From: Mycoplasma sp. CSL7491-lung
Lineage (GTDB): Bacteria > Bacillota_I > Bacilli_A > Mycoplasmatales > Metamycoplasmataceae
Length of the DNA: 64,000 nt
Reading direction: 5' to 3'
NCBI RefSeq assembly: GCF_018913965.1
Contig: NZ_JAHMHG010000001.1
Location: forward strand, 310,001-374,000
A model generated the notes under the pieces. That model saw only the letters and a list, made by a program, of their open reading frames with translations. It was not told the DNA's origin and made no database searches. Position 1 is the first letter of the stretch. Each line of letters starts with the position of its first letter. A program made the translations under genes and the position numbers. Of this stretch, positions 22,582 to 31,618 are shown piece after piece.

Positions 22582-24130
22582 AAGCATTCTTAATACATTT
22601 TTATCTCACTTTCCATCGAATAAACAAAGATGAATCCTATATTCTAAAATAGCTATACCTATTATTTTTTCGGGTATCATTGTATCATTAAATGGTTTTA
22701 TTGATAATTTTATGGTTACTAATATAGAAGGAGGTGTATCAGCTCTTAGTTTTGCGAATGGATATTCAGCTATAATAAGAGGTTTATTAATTAGTATTAA
22801 TATTGTAGGTACATCTATTTTTGGCCAATATCGTGGCTCCGTTAAACAAGAAGAGTCTATACAAGTAGTAAGAGCTAGGTATATTTTATCTTTTGGATTA
22901 GCTATTTTATTCTTTGTAGTAATAATGTCTGCTCCTGAATTTTTTATGAGATCAGTTACTAAAGGAGATCCAAATGATATTTCTTATAAAACTGTTGTTA
23001 ATTTAGGTACGGAATATATTAAAGTAATTTCATTTTCGTGATTAATTACAGGAATTAACTTTTCTACTATTTCTATATTAAGAGAAACTGGAAACGGTGG
23101 AGCATCTTTTTTTGTTTCTCTCGCTTCGTTATTATCTAATGTAGTTTTTAATTTAATATTAATTCCTAGATTTCAAGTTGTCGGATCTGCATATGCAACA
23201 ATAATTTCTGGGTTAGTATCAATAGTTTTAGCTTTAATTTTTATTCGTTTAAAGACGAAAAAATATTTAATCAATCCTTTTAAGATTTTTAAAGTTTCAA
23301 AGGAAATTTGATTACAATTCTTAAAAAGAATGCCAAGTTTTTTATTAAGTTCAACAAATTTTGTCTTTGTTGCAGTAAGGGTGTTTTTGTGAGCGGCTGC
23401 GTTTCCAATTGGTTCCCTAGGGAGTCAACAAAGTTCAAATTATAAACATTGAGGTCTAAGTTCTGGTGATGTATTAGGAATTACGGCTTCATTGACTAAT
23501 ATATTTACAGCAGCATTTGGTGTTGTTGGTTCTAATATAGCTCTTTTTGTTGGTCAAAAATTAGGTAATGATGAGTTTGAACTTGCAGAAAAAAACGCAA
23601 AAGAACTTAAAGGCTTTCATGTTACATTAGCCTTGACATTATCTTCCATTTTTGGGTTTGTAATAATTTTTATTCCGTTTATGACATTTTTATCGAACGG
23701 TATTCAAGAAAATGTTGCAAAGAGTTTAATGGTAGATGGTGTTACTGATAAAGAAATAATCGCTAAAGAAAAACTTTTAGCATCATATTATTATCTAAAA
23801 GAAGTTCAATTAACATCTATTTCTATTGCCGTGTTTAATCCTAGTTGAATTTTCTTCGCAACTAGTGTTAGAATTCTAGAAACAGGTGGTAGAAATAATA
23901 TTACTGGAATAACAGTTTTTATAACCGGAGTTTTACAAATGGCATGATTAGCTATAATTGCATATTTAATAGTTCCGAATACTATTGAATCAATGGAGTA
24001 TCCGGTAGGTTTCTTTTACTTTATATTTTACTTATCTGATTTAGTAAAAATGTTTATTATTGAGTTTTTATATATTAAGTTAGATTGGTTAAGAAACATA
24101 ACAAAAGAGTACAATAATAAAAAATCTTAG
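22574..24130 (+). CDS. MATE family multidrug/toxin exporter, 518 aa
   Basis: Multidrug and toxic-compound extrusion protein with about twelve membrane helices. Typical MATE stretches are KIAIPIIFSGIIVSLNGFID near the N-terminus, VGTSIFGQYRG, and the second-half repeat FTAAFGVVGSNIALFVGQKL. It is longer than the usual 450 residues, partly through a lysine-rich loop (about 400-420). Substrate unknown; these carriers use Na+ or H+ gradients. Start chosen from the frame and the overlap with the upstream leader ORF. Internal TGA codons at 23039, 23309 and 23846 are Trp. Confidence 0.88.
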
Positions 24131-24180
24131 TTTATTTCTAAGTTTTTTTATTATATAATGTCTTATATTTAAGGGGTCAA

Positions 24181-25191
24181 ATGATAAAACAATTTTATAC
24201 AGATAATGAATTAATTGATAATAGAATTATTTTAAGAAACTGTAAGGAAAAATTTAATTTAAAAGTTGATGATTTAATAACTTTAAAAACAAAAACAACT
24301 GATAAACAAGTTTTTAGCATTGAATCAATCAATTTTATTAGTCATGATGTCGTTTTAGAATTAAAACCTTTTTGAATTAAATTAAATGATATTGATAACT
24401 TTTTCTTTGATTTAGATGGTACATTATTGAATTCTCGAACAGAAATTAATGATAAAAATTTAAACGCGCTTAATTCATTAATTGAAAATAATAAGAATAT
24501 TTTTGTCGCAACTGGAAGACCTCCTTTTACGGCTTGAGATATTGTTAAAAATGTACCAACTAAGCATCCTTTAATTTTCGCTAATGGATCAATAATTTTG
24601 AATGATGATTATTCTTTATTAAAAACTTTTCATATTCCAAACAAAATAGCAATACAAATTTATAAAAAATTAATCGAATTGGAATATGATTTTCTGGTTT
24701 ATACTCCTGAATTTGTGGCCGGATATAATACTTATAAAACTGATTTTTTTGTAAAGAAAAAATACTTTTCTAGAATTAGAGATGGAGAGTATAAAGAGGG
24801 AGATTTTTCAAATGAGATTGAAGATTGAACTTTTTGCAAATTTTTAGTTTTAAGAGAAAGTAATCCTGCAGAAAAATGAAACCAAATTTTAAATTTAGAA
24901 AAAGATTTTGATGGAATATATGGAGTCGTTTCGCAAGAACCATTTTTAGATATTATGAGTATAAACGCAACAAAAGGCAACGCCATTAAATATTTACTAG
25001 ATTTATATGATTTAAGTGTGAATAGAACAATAAGTTTTGGAGATGCGGACAATGATGAATCGATGTTTGAAGCAACCAAATATTCCGGTGTTATGCCAAA
25101 TGGTATGAAATCTGTTCAAAATAGCGCTTTATTAACTATGGATAATAATGATTCTGATTGATTATCAGATTTTATAGGTAAAATAAATTAA
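24181..25191 (+). CDS. HAD-superfamily (Cof-type) phosphatase with N-terminal extension, 336 aa
   Basis: RBS AAGGGG. Residues 1-72 form an extra N-terminal module (FNLKVDDLITLKTKTTDKQV) with no recognised family. A HAD-IIB core follows: nucleophile motif NFFFDLDGTLLNSR (about 78-91), motif II ATGRPPFTAWD, Lys in the ATKGNAIKYLLDLY segment, and the metal-binding FGDADNDESMFE. This class dephosphorylates small sugar phosphates or FMN/PLP; the specific substrate is not readable. The N-terminal module is unusual for Cof proteins. Confidence 0.88.
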
Positions 25192-25194
25192 AAA

Positions 25195-25225
25195 AATAAG
25201 TTATCTAAAAATAACTTATTTTTTT
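25195..25225. terminator. bidirectional terminator between convergent genes
   Basis: AAATAAGTTAT and ATAACTTATTT form an 11-bp stem flanked by an A run on the left and a T run on the right. It serves the HAD gene on the plus strand and overlaps the last codons of the minus-strand membrane protein (stop 25205-25207). Confidence 0.75.
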
Positions 25226-26440
25226 AATGTCTAATAATTTATTTTCTTTTAAAAATGATAACGGAACGAAAATGGTGTATAACACAAAAGTATAAATAGG
25301 AATAATTATGACAGATCTTAGAACTATCGGATACATTAAAATTAAATAGCGGTTAGATAATGTGTATGCTTTTCCTAAGAATGTGTTTGCAAAAATGATA
25401 AATGCGAACGGTCCTCAAATTCAACGAGATATAACAATTAATGAAACTATTAAAAAATAAAATAGTATCATATAATTTAATTTAGTTTTTACTTTTTTAT
25501 TCTTAGTAAAAAAAGCTCAAAAAATCATTATATTAAAAGCTATTAGTAAAATTCCTGAAAGTATAGATAATCCTATCATAGTACCAAATGATAGATATGA
25601 TAACCCAAGAAATTCAGATATTTTATAACCTTTTTTAGATACTCTTGGATCTCCGGTTTTATATATAAATATAATTATTAATGCTGTAAAAACTAACATT
25701 AAAAAAATATCCATAAAAATATATGATAATTTTTTGTTATTTTTAAACATTTCGATAAAAATTGATATTGTAAATGTTGAAATTATAGGGACAATAGCAT
25801 AGACCCAATGGTAAAAACCTATTTTTCCGGAAATAAGTAATCCAAAAAAATCAGCAATAAATGATAATAATGATCCTTTATATTTACCGAAAAAAAATGC
25901 AAATATTATGTAAAAAACATATTCAAAACTAAAACTTATTGTTCTTGCAATTGTATAATGGGTGATTGTTGTTAAAATGATAAAAAGTCCCAAAAATACA
26001 CCAGCAAGACTAATTTCTTTAACTGTAAATGATCCATTTCTTCGTTTTTTTGCTAATTTATAATCTATGAAAAATACTTCATCTTCGTAAACTGTTCCTA
26101 CTAAGATAAGAAACCTTAACGGTAATGTAAAAATATTACCTATAATTAAATATTTATATTTTTTTAAATATTTATTATTAGTATTTACTTTCGAAAAGAC
26201 CGAATATTCTCTGTATGATGTGTAAACATTAATTGTTAACAATATTAAAAATATTGGTCATATAATTCAAGATAATTGCTCCCTACCTTTTAATCCAAAA
26301 AAATTATATGTTTCTAAATGTGTAAATGAATTTATAATGGCTCAAATTAGAACAATAATCGAACTAACTGTAAAAAATAAATTTTTTAAAAATGAGCTTC
26401 AAAATCCTTTAATATTACTTGTTTCTCTTTCTATATTCAT
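25205..26440 (-). CDS. ECF-transporter-like substrate-binding (S component) membrane protein, 411 aa
   Basis: Two N-terminal membrane helices and a basic loop (residues about 25-140) precede a domain resembling the S component of energy-coupling-factor vitamin transporters: FTVKEISLAGVFLGLFIILT, then FEYVFYIIFAFFFGKYKGSL and GFYHWVYAIVPIISTFTISI. The match is to the general FolT/RibU pattern; the substrate is not identifiable and no EcfA/T genes are nearby. The start (ATG 26438-26440) lacks a clear Shine-Dalgarno sequence. The 3' end overlaps a terminator. Confidence 0.75.
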
Positions 26441-26464
26441 CAACTAATTTTAACACAAAAACAA

Positions 26465-26911
26465 TTAGTGTGAATTATATAAATTTTTTTCTACTTCCTT
26501 TTTTTGAGGATATACATATGTTAGTTTTGTAAAACTATCATCTTGTGTAAAATAAAATTTTACTTTATCCAAAATTGCTAACTCATTAACCTCACTGACT
26601 CTAACATTTTTAAATTGATCATCTAATTCCGATAAAAATTCAAAAAAAGTTGCATTCATTCGATAAAAATTATCAAATAACATCGACATTTCTCATAATG
26701 AATTATGATCATATAGTTCAATATAATTTTGTTGATCTTCTTTATTATAATTAAAAATAACTTTTCCAAGCAGTAAGTCATTATCTACACGCATTATAGG
26801 TAATAAATATTCTACTTTATCTTTGTTGTATTCTTCTATTGATTTTTTTAATCTATCTTTTATTTTGTAAAGTTTAAACAACTGTATTTTGTCTATTTTT
26901 TTGTTTTTCAT
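26465..26911 (-). CDS. unknown cytosolic protein, 148 aa
   Basis: I chose the ATG at 26911 because GGAGGA lies 6 nt upstream; an earlier in-frame ATG exists at 26923. One internal TGA is read as Trp. The protein is mostly helical and charged, with no membrane segment or recognised motif. It ends 24 nt before the ECF-like gene on the same strand, so the two probably form an operon. Divergent from efp across 99 nt. Confidence 0.7.
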
Positions 26912-27010
26912 TTTTTCCTCCAATTAATATTTAAAAAAAGAATAAAAATGAAACAAAAATAGTAAAAAATAAGTATAATTAATATATTAATTATAAATTA
27001 AGGAGTAAAT

Positions 27011-27574
27011 ATGGTAAATGTTAATGAATTTAAACCGGGTATTACATTTCAGTTAGACGGAGAAATTTTTATTGTTTTAGAAGCTCAACATTCAAAACAA
27101 GGTCGTGGACAAGCGAATGTTAAAGCAAAAGTAAAAAACCTTAGAAGTGGTTCTACAACCATAAAATCTTTTACAGGTGGAGACAAAGTTAAAAAAGCTC
27201 ATATCGATAAAAGAAAAATGAGTTTCTTATATTCAGATGGAGAAAATATTATTTTAATGGATGGAGAAACATTTGAGCAAATTGAAATTTCAATTAAATT
27301 AGTAGAATGAGAGTTGAACTTTTTAAAAGAAGGTTCTGAAGTTTTAGTTAGAAAATTTGAAGAAGAAGTTCTTGATATTGAGCTTCCAGCAAATATAGTT
27401 TTAGAAGTTACTTCTGCTCCTGACGCTGTTAAAGGTAATACAACAACAAATCCACAAAAAAAAGTTATTGTAGAAACTGGTTTTGAACTTGAAACACCTA
27501 TGTTCATAAAAGAGGGTGATCAAATAATTGTTTCTACTGAAACTGGTAAATACGCCGGAAAAAGTAATAAATAA
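27011..27574 (+). CDS. efp: translation elongation factor P, 187 aa
   Basis: EF-P relieves ribosome stalling at polyproline. All three beta-barrel domains are present: the KOW-like N domain with tip loop HSKQGRGQANVKAK, the middle domain TFEQIEISIKLVEWELNFLKEGSEV, and the OB domain with VTSAPDAVKGNTTTNPQKKV. The residue at the loop tip is Arg32 in GRG, not the Lys that is modified in E. coli. RBS AAGGAG; a TATAAT box lies at 26974-26979. Its stop overlaps the next start (TAATG). Confidence 0.97.
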
Positions 27575-27882
27575 TGAGTTGAATTAATGTTTCATATCAT
27601 TCTGATCAGGTTTATGTAGTTCAGGAAAGTGCGATAATTGATTGTATAAAATTATGTTTTTTAAATAATAAATTATTAAAATTAATTAATAAACCTAGAA
27701 TTAGTATTGACTCAAAAAGAAATAATTGTTATATTTTTTTAGATGTAAAAGTAAAATTGAATAGTGAAAAAAAAGTAAATATTATTATTAAAGAATTAAC
27801 AAAAAATATAGAAACAAGTGTTAAAAAATTAATAAATGTTACTCCTAAAAATATTCAAATTAGATTACTGTCATTATATTAA
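27574..27882 (+). CDS. Asp23/Gls24-like small protein (tentative), 102 aa
   Basis: Translationally coupled to efp (TAATG). The second codon region contains a TGA read as Trp. The pattern of hydrophobic strands (VYVVQESAIIDCIKLCF, ISIDSKRNNCYIFLDVKVKL) followed by KELTKNIETSVKKLINVTPKNIQIRLLSL looks like the compact Asp23/DUF322 fold of Firmicutes, where it is often located next to nusB. The assignment rests on pattern only. Confidence 0.55.
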
Positions 27883-27887
27883 AATAA

Positions 27888-28214
27888 ATGAAAAAAAATA
27901 AAAGAAATGATGTTGATATTAATTTTGCTATTTTAAGAAATAGGTTTATTAATGATATTGATATCGAAATAAAAAAAGTTGAAAAACTCAAAAATAAAAA
28001 GAGAAGTGATAATAAGTATTTAAAAATGTTATCAAATTTAAAATTTCAACTTTATAATAACGTCATAAAAAGCGAGGATTTAAGAATCAATTACCTTGCT
28101 TTTTTAAAAATAAAAAAAGAATATAACATCAAAAAAATAACTAAGTATATAGTTTTGGCTGGAATTTTATTTATGATTTTAGTTATTTCGATAATACTTT
28201 CTACGTTTTTATAA
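27888..28214 (+). CDS. small C-terminally anchored membrane protein, 108 aa
   Basis: Starts 6 nt after the previous stop. It is a strongly basic helical protein (FINDIDIEIKKVEKLKNKKR) with a single C-terminal membrane helix (YIVLAGILFMILVISIILST), a tail-anchored layout. Unknown function; it lies in the efp operon between two other unknown genes. Confidence 0.7.
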   Translation: MKKNKRNDVDINFAILRNRFINDIDIEIKKVEKLKNKKRSDNKYLKMLSNLKFQLYNNVIKSEDLRINYLAFLKIKKEYNIKKITKYIVLAGILFMILVISIILSTFL

Positions 28215-28225
28215 AAGAGGTACCT

Positions 28226-29206
28226 ATGAGGATAAAAGTTAAATTGCATTTAAGTCATAAAAGTAAAAATATTTTAACTTTTATTATAGGTATAATATTA
28301 ATATTTTTATATATTTCTACAGTTGTTTGAGAATGAAATGATAGAACTGATGATGTTTGAGACTTTTATCATAAAAACCCTGAAATCATTAGAGAAATTA
28401 ATAAATTAGCAAATAATGAAAGTGATTTTCAAAAACAAAGAATAATATATGAGAATATATTACCAAATGCAGTAAATGATTTATGAGGTGGTAGCACACA
28501 TTGATTTACATTTATGTCAAATGTGTTAATGGCCGTTTCTATTTTGTTATTACCTTTTTATCATAAATCTTTGATTGCACATAAAATTTATTTTTCAAGT
28601 ATGATATATATTATTATTGTTGTTATTGTTTTTTGATCAGGAACAATAACAGACTCTACTATTTTAGGTTATATGAGTAAAAATGATATTTATAGGACTA
28701 TTATATGGCACGTTATAGGTCCATTAATCGGTTTATCAACTTTGTGTTGAGAACGAAAAAAAATTAAAATTAGTAATAAAACTATATGGGTAACTTTTGT
28801 CTTCCCTGTTTTATATCTTATATTTGCAAGTACAATTTATTTTGTTTCATATAAATATAATAATTTTAATAGTTTAGTTAAATTACCACCGTTGTCATCG
28901 AATAATTTTCCAAATGATGTTCCTCAAAGATTTAACAGAGAAATAGATCGTGGTATTGCTATATACTCTATAATTTCATTTCAACATCCTTTAGGGTATA
29001 GAGGGTCTAATATTTATTTTAAAGTTATAAATATCATTTTAATTGTTCTATTTTCGTTCTTAACATCTCCAATTATAGGATTTATATTACGTAGAGTACT
29101 TAGAATTAGACAACCACACGAAAATAATTTACCTAAAGTTTGGTTCGTGTCCCCAACCTCTTATAAAGGTATAAAAAAGCAAACTAAGGAAGAAAATAAA
29201 AAATAG
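28226..29206 (+). CDS. multi-pass membrane protein, 326 aa, unknown function
   Basis: RBS AAAGAGG 7 nt upstream. About six hydrophobic helices: ILTFIIGIILIFLYIST near the N-terminus, then pairs around residues 100-150, 165-210 and 270-295. An extracytoplasmic loop contains VWDFYHKNPEIIREINKLAN. The tail is Lys-rich. Aromatic/TGA-rich loops and spacing recall other mycoplasma-specific membrane families, but I recognise no transporter signature. Probably co-transcribed with efp. Confidence 0.72.
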
Positions 29207-29229
29207 TTACTCTTAAGTAACTTATTTTT
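29205..29229 (+). terminator. weak terminator/attenuator before nicotinate phosphoribosyltransferase
   Basis: A 7-bp stem (AGTTACT / AGTAACT, loop CTTA) starts in the stop codon of the upstream gene and is followed by TTATTTTTA. The RBS of the next gene lies immediately after it. The stem is short, so termination is probably partial. Confidence 0.45.
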
Positions 29230-29242
29230 AGAAAAGGAAAAA

Positions 29243-30250
29243 ATGAATAAAAATGAAAAATATGTTGCTAGTTACTTTCATAAAACTTCACATATATTAG
29301 CAAAAGAAAAACCAAATAATATTATTGTTATGCAATTCTTTCAAAGAAAAGATGATTCTATCTTAGCTGGTATCAATGAAGTTTTAGAATTTTTAAAGCA
29401 TAACACTGATGTTTCTAAATACAAAATAAAATATCTTCCCGAGGGTTCAAAAATAAATAGTTTAGATGTTGTTTTAGAACTCGAGGGACATTATCAAGAT
29501 TTTGGTATTTGAGAAGGGGTTATTGATGGAATTTTATCAAGAAGTACTTCAATAGCTACAAATGGATATAAAGTGAAAAAAGCCGCCAAAAATAAAGACG
29601 TTATTTTTATGGGAGATAGAGCCGACCATTATATAAATCAAGAAATAGATGGTAAGGCAATCAAAATAGGTGGAATAAAAATCGTTTCAACATTAGCGCA
29701 AAAAGAATGATGTGAGCAAGAAGAGTTTACAGTTTTTGGGAGTATGCCGCATGTTTTAATTCAAGGTTTTAATGGAGATGTGGTTGAAGCTACTAGAGCA
29801 TTTATAAAGCATTATCCAGAAGCTAAAATAATATCTTTAGTTGATTATCATAATGATATTATTAAAGACTCCCTAAGAATTTGGGAAGCTTTCGGCAATA
29901 AAGTGTGAGGTGTTAGAATCGATACTTCGCAGAATATGGTTGATCATATGTTTGATAATGTTGAACCACATTATGGCGTAAATCCAACACAAATTTTTAA
30001 TTTAAGAAAAGCTTTGGATAAAGCGGGTGCAACACAATATAAAATTGTTGTTTCTTCAGGTTTCAACGAAACTAAAATAAAAGAATTCGAAGATTTAAAA
30101 GTACCTGTTGATTATTACGGAGTAGGACAATCAATTTTTAAACTTAATAACTCTTTTTCAGCAGATGCTACAATTTTAAATGGCGAGCATCAAGCTAAAG
30201 AAGGTAGAAAATATCGTCCTAATTTAAATTTAATTAAATTAACAATATAA
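29243..30250 (+). CDS. pncB: nicotinate phosphoribosyltransferase, 335 aa
   Basis: First step of NAD salvage from nicotinate and PRPP. The short mollicute/Thermoplasma-type enzyme: SYFHKTSHILAKEKPNNIIV, MQFFQRKDDSILAGINEVL, FGSMPHVLIQGFNGDVVEA, a barrel strand with the acidic VWGVRIDTSQNM, VVSSGFNETKIKEFE and the phosphate site VDYYGVGQSI. The downstream NAD step (nadD) is at 37806-38912. RBS AAAAGGAAAA. Confidence 0.93.
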
Positions 30251-30283
30251 TAAAAATGGAAATAGATTAAATTTCCATTTTTA
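30251..30283 (+). terminator. terminator after pncB
   Basis: A 13-bp stem (TAAAAATGGAAAT at 30251-30263 with its complement at 30271-30283) begins directly after the stop codon and is T-rich on the 3' side. Confidence 0.8.
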
Positions 30284-30306
30284 TTATATTTTTTTATTTT
30301 ATAAAA

Positions 30307-30337
30307 AAATATAACCCAATAATAAAGAGTTATATTT
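30307..30337 (-). terminator. terminator after rplL
   Basis: A 9-bp stem (AAATATAAC / GTTATATTT) is followed on the minus strand by T7. It lies 21 nt beyond the rplL stop. Confidence 0.75.
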
Positions 30338-30357
30338 AAATTATTTATCAAATGAAA

Positions 30358-30729
30358 TTATTCAACTGAAACTTCAGCACCTGCTTCAGCTAATGCTGCA
30401 CGGATAGGTTCAGCTTCGTCTGCGCTAATGTTTTCTTTAATAACAGCTGGTAAGTTGTCAACAACTTTTTTTGCTTCCATTAATGTTAAACCAAGAACTG
30501 CTTGAACCGCTTTAATAACTGGGATTTTTTTACCGTTATCTGCTTTTAAAACAACTTTAACGCTTGATTTTTCTTCAGCACCACCTTCTGCTGGAGCAGC
30601 AGCAACTGCCATAGCAGCCATAGGGTCGATTCCAAATTCTTCTTTCATTGCTTCAACAAGTTCCATAACTTCTTTAATTGACATTTCTTTTAATGATTCG
30701 ATAAATGTTTCTTTTGTTAATTTTGCCAT
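30358..30729 (-). CDS. rplL: ribosomal protein L7/L12, 123 aa
   Basis: Stalk protein that recruits translation GTPases. It has the N-terminal dimer domain ([20 protein letters not shown]), Ala/Gly-rich hinge ([12 protein letters not shown]) and the C-terminal GTPase-binding domain ([20 protein letters not shown]). Full length; RBS AAAGGAAAA. Codon use is richer in G/C than the neighbours, as expected for a highly expressed gene. Confidence 0.98.
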   Translation of the reverse strand: MAKLTKETFIESLKEMSIKEVMELVEAMKEEFGIDPMAAMAVAAAPAEGGAEEKSSVKVVLKADNGKKIPVIKAVQAVLGLTLMEAKKVVDNLPAVIKENISADEAEPIRAALAEAGAEVSVE

Positions 30730-30761
30730 AATATTTTTCCTTTCAATTTTAAATTATTATA

Positions 30762-31253
30762 TTATTCTGATTTTTCACTATACATTTTAAGTGATAATCC
30801 AAGTTGTTGTAATGGTTGCATCATTGAACGTGCAAGGATAGCAAGTGCTTCTTCATATGTTGGAAGAGTAGCAACAACTTTAACACCGTCGGCATTAACA
30901 ACATTGCCTTCGTGTGTTCCTGCTTTAATTACAAATAATTTGTGTTTCTTAGCGAAAGCAACAAATAATTTTGCAGCAGCCATAGGATCTTCTGAAAATG
31001 CAAAAATGTTAGGTCCAAGTAAATATTGTGATAAATCACCTAAACCAACTTTTTCAGCAGCTATTTTAAATAAACGGTTTTTGTAAACTTTAACCTCTAC
31101 ACCAACCTTAGCAGCTTCATTTCTCAATGATTCTAATTCTGCAACTGTAAGTCCACGGTATTCAGCGAATACTATTGATTGTGTGCTTTGAATTTTATCA
31201 ACGATTTCTGCAACAACTTCTCTTTTAGCTGTTTTAAATTTTGATTCTGACAT
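30762..31253 (-). CDS. rplJ: ribosomal protein L10, 163 aa
   Basis: Base of the ribosomal stalk; anchors L7/L12 dimers to 23S rRNA. Signatures: KREVVAEIVDKIQSTQSIVF, FAEYRGLTVAELESLRNEAA and VKVYKNRLFKIAAE; the C-terminal helix QPLQQLGLSLKMYSEKSE binds L7/L12. RBS AAAGGGGGC. Transcribed with rplL behind an L10-type autoregulatory leader. Confidence 0.98.
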   Translation of the reverse strand: MSESKFKTAKREVVAEIVDKIQSTQSIVFAEYRGLTVAELESLRNEAAKVGVEVKVYKNRLFKIAAEKVGLGDLSQYLLGPNIFAFSEDPMAAAKLFVAFAKKHKLFVIKAGTHEGNVVNADGVKVVATLPTYEEALAILARSMMQPLQQLGLSLKMYSEKSE

Positions 31254-31280
31254 TTATGCCCCCTTTCAAAATTAATTATT

Positions 31281-31360
31281 GCAATACGGGAATAAATAGT
31301 AAGTAAATATACATTAGGTAACATATTTAAGTTTTCACAGTTACTGTCTTTACGTATTGC
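31281..31360 (-). ncRNA. ribosomal protein L10 leader (autoregulatory 5' UTR)
   Basis: The region upstream of rplJ is closed by an 8-bp stem (GCAATACG / CGTATTGC, arms at 31353-31360 and 31281-31288 on the minus strand). It encloses the AAAGACAGTAACTGTGAAAA segment typical of the leader bound by L10-L12 in Firmicutes. A -10 box (TATAAT, complement of 31367-31372) places the transcription start at the base of the stem. The rest of the 365-nt gap 31254-31618 holds only an A/T-rich spacer and the hsdM terminator. Confidence 0.75.
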
Positions 31361-31574
31361 TTTTTAATTATATTAGATTTTTTGATAAATAAAAATAAAT
31401 ATTTTTGAAATTAATTTTTATATTTTTCATATTATAAAATTTAATCTAACATAAAAAGAATAAGTTTAAAGGAACAAGAAAAAATATAAACAAAGTTAAT
31501 TAATAATTTTCATTTTTACTTTTTCAACCGATTGTTTATTAATTGATCGTTAATTAAAAAACTTTAAAATTTAG

Positions 31575-31612
31575 AAAAATGATATGAACTTTAATTTATT
31601 CATATCATTTTT
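31575..31612 (-). terminator. terminator after the HsdM gene
   Basis: A perfect 14-bp inverted repeat (arms 31575-31588 and 31599-31612) with a short T run on the minus strand, 7 nt beyond the stop codon. Confidence 0.8.
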
Positions 31613-31618
31613 AAATTA

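Noticed and set aside
24732..25079. 115-codon minus-strand open frame inside the HAD phosphatase gene
   Set aside because: It is a shadow of the phosphatase, which has clear motifs on the plus strand. No RBS or family resemblance.
31381..31574. Possible small RNA or tRNA in the gap upstream of rplJ
   Set aside because: No cloverleaf, no conserved T-loop sequence and no stable stem other than the L10 leader and the hsdM terminator.
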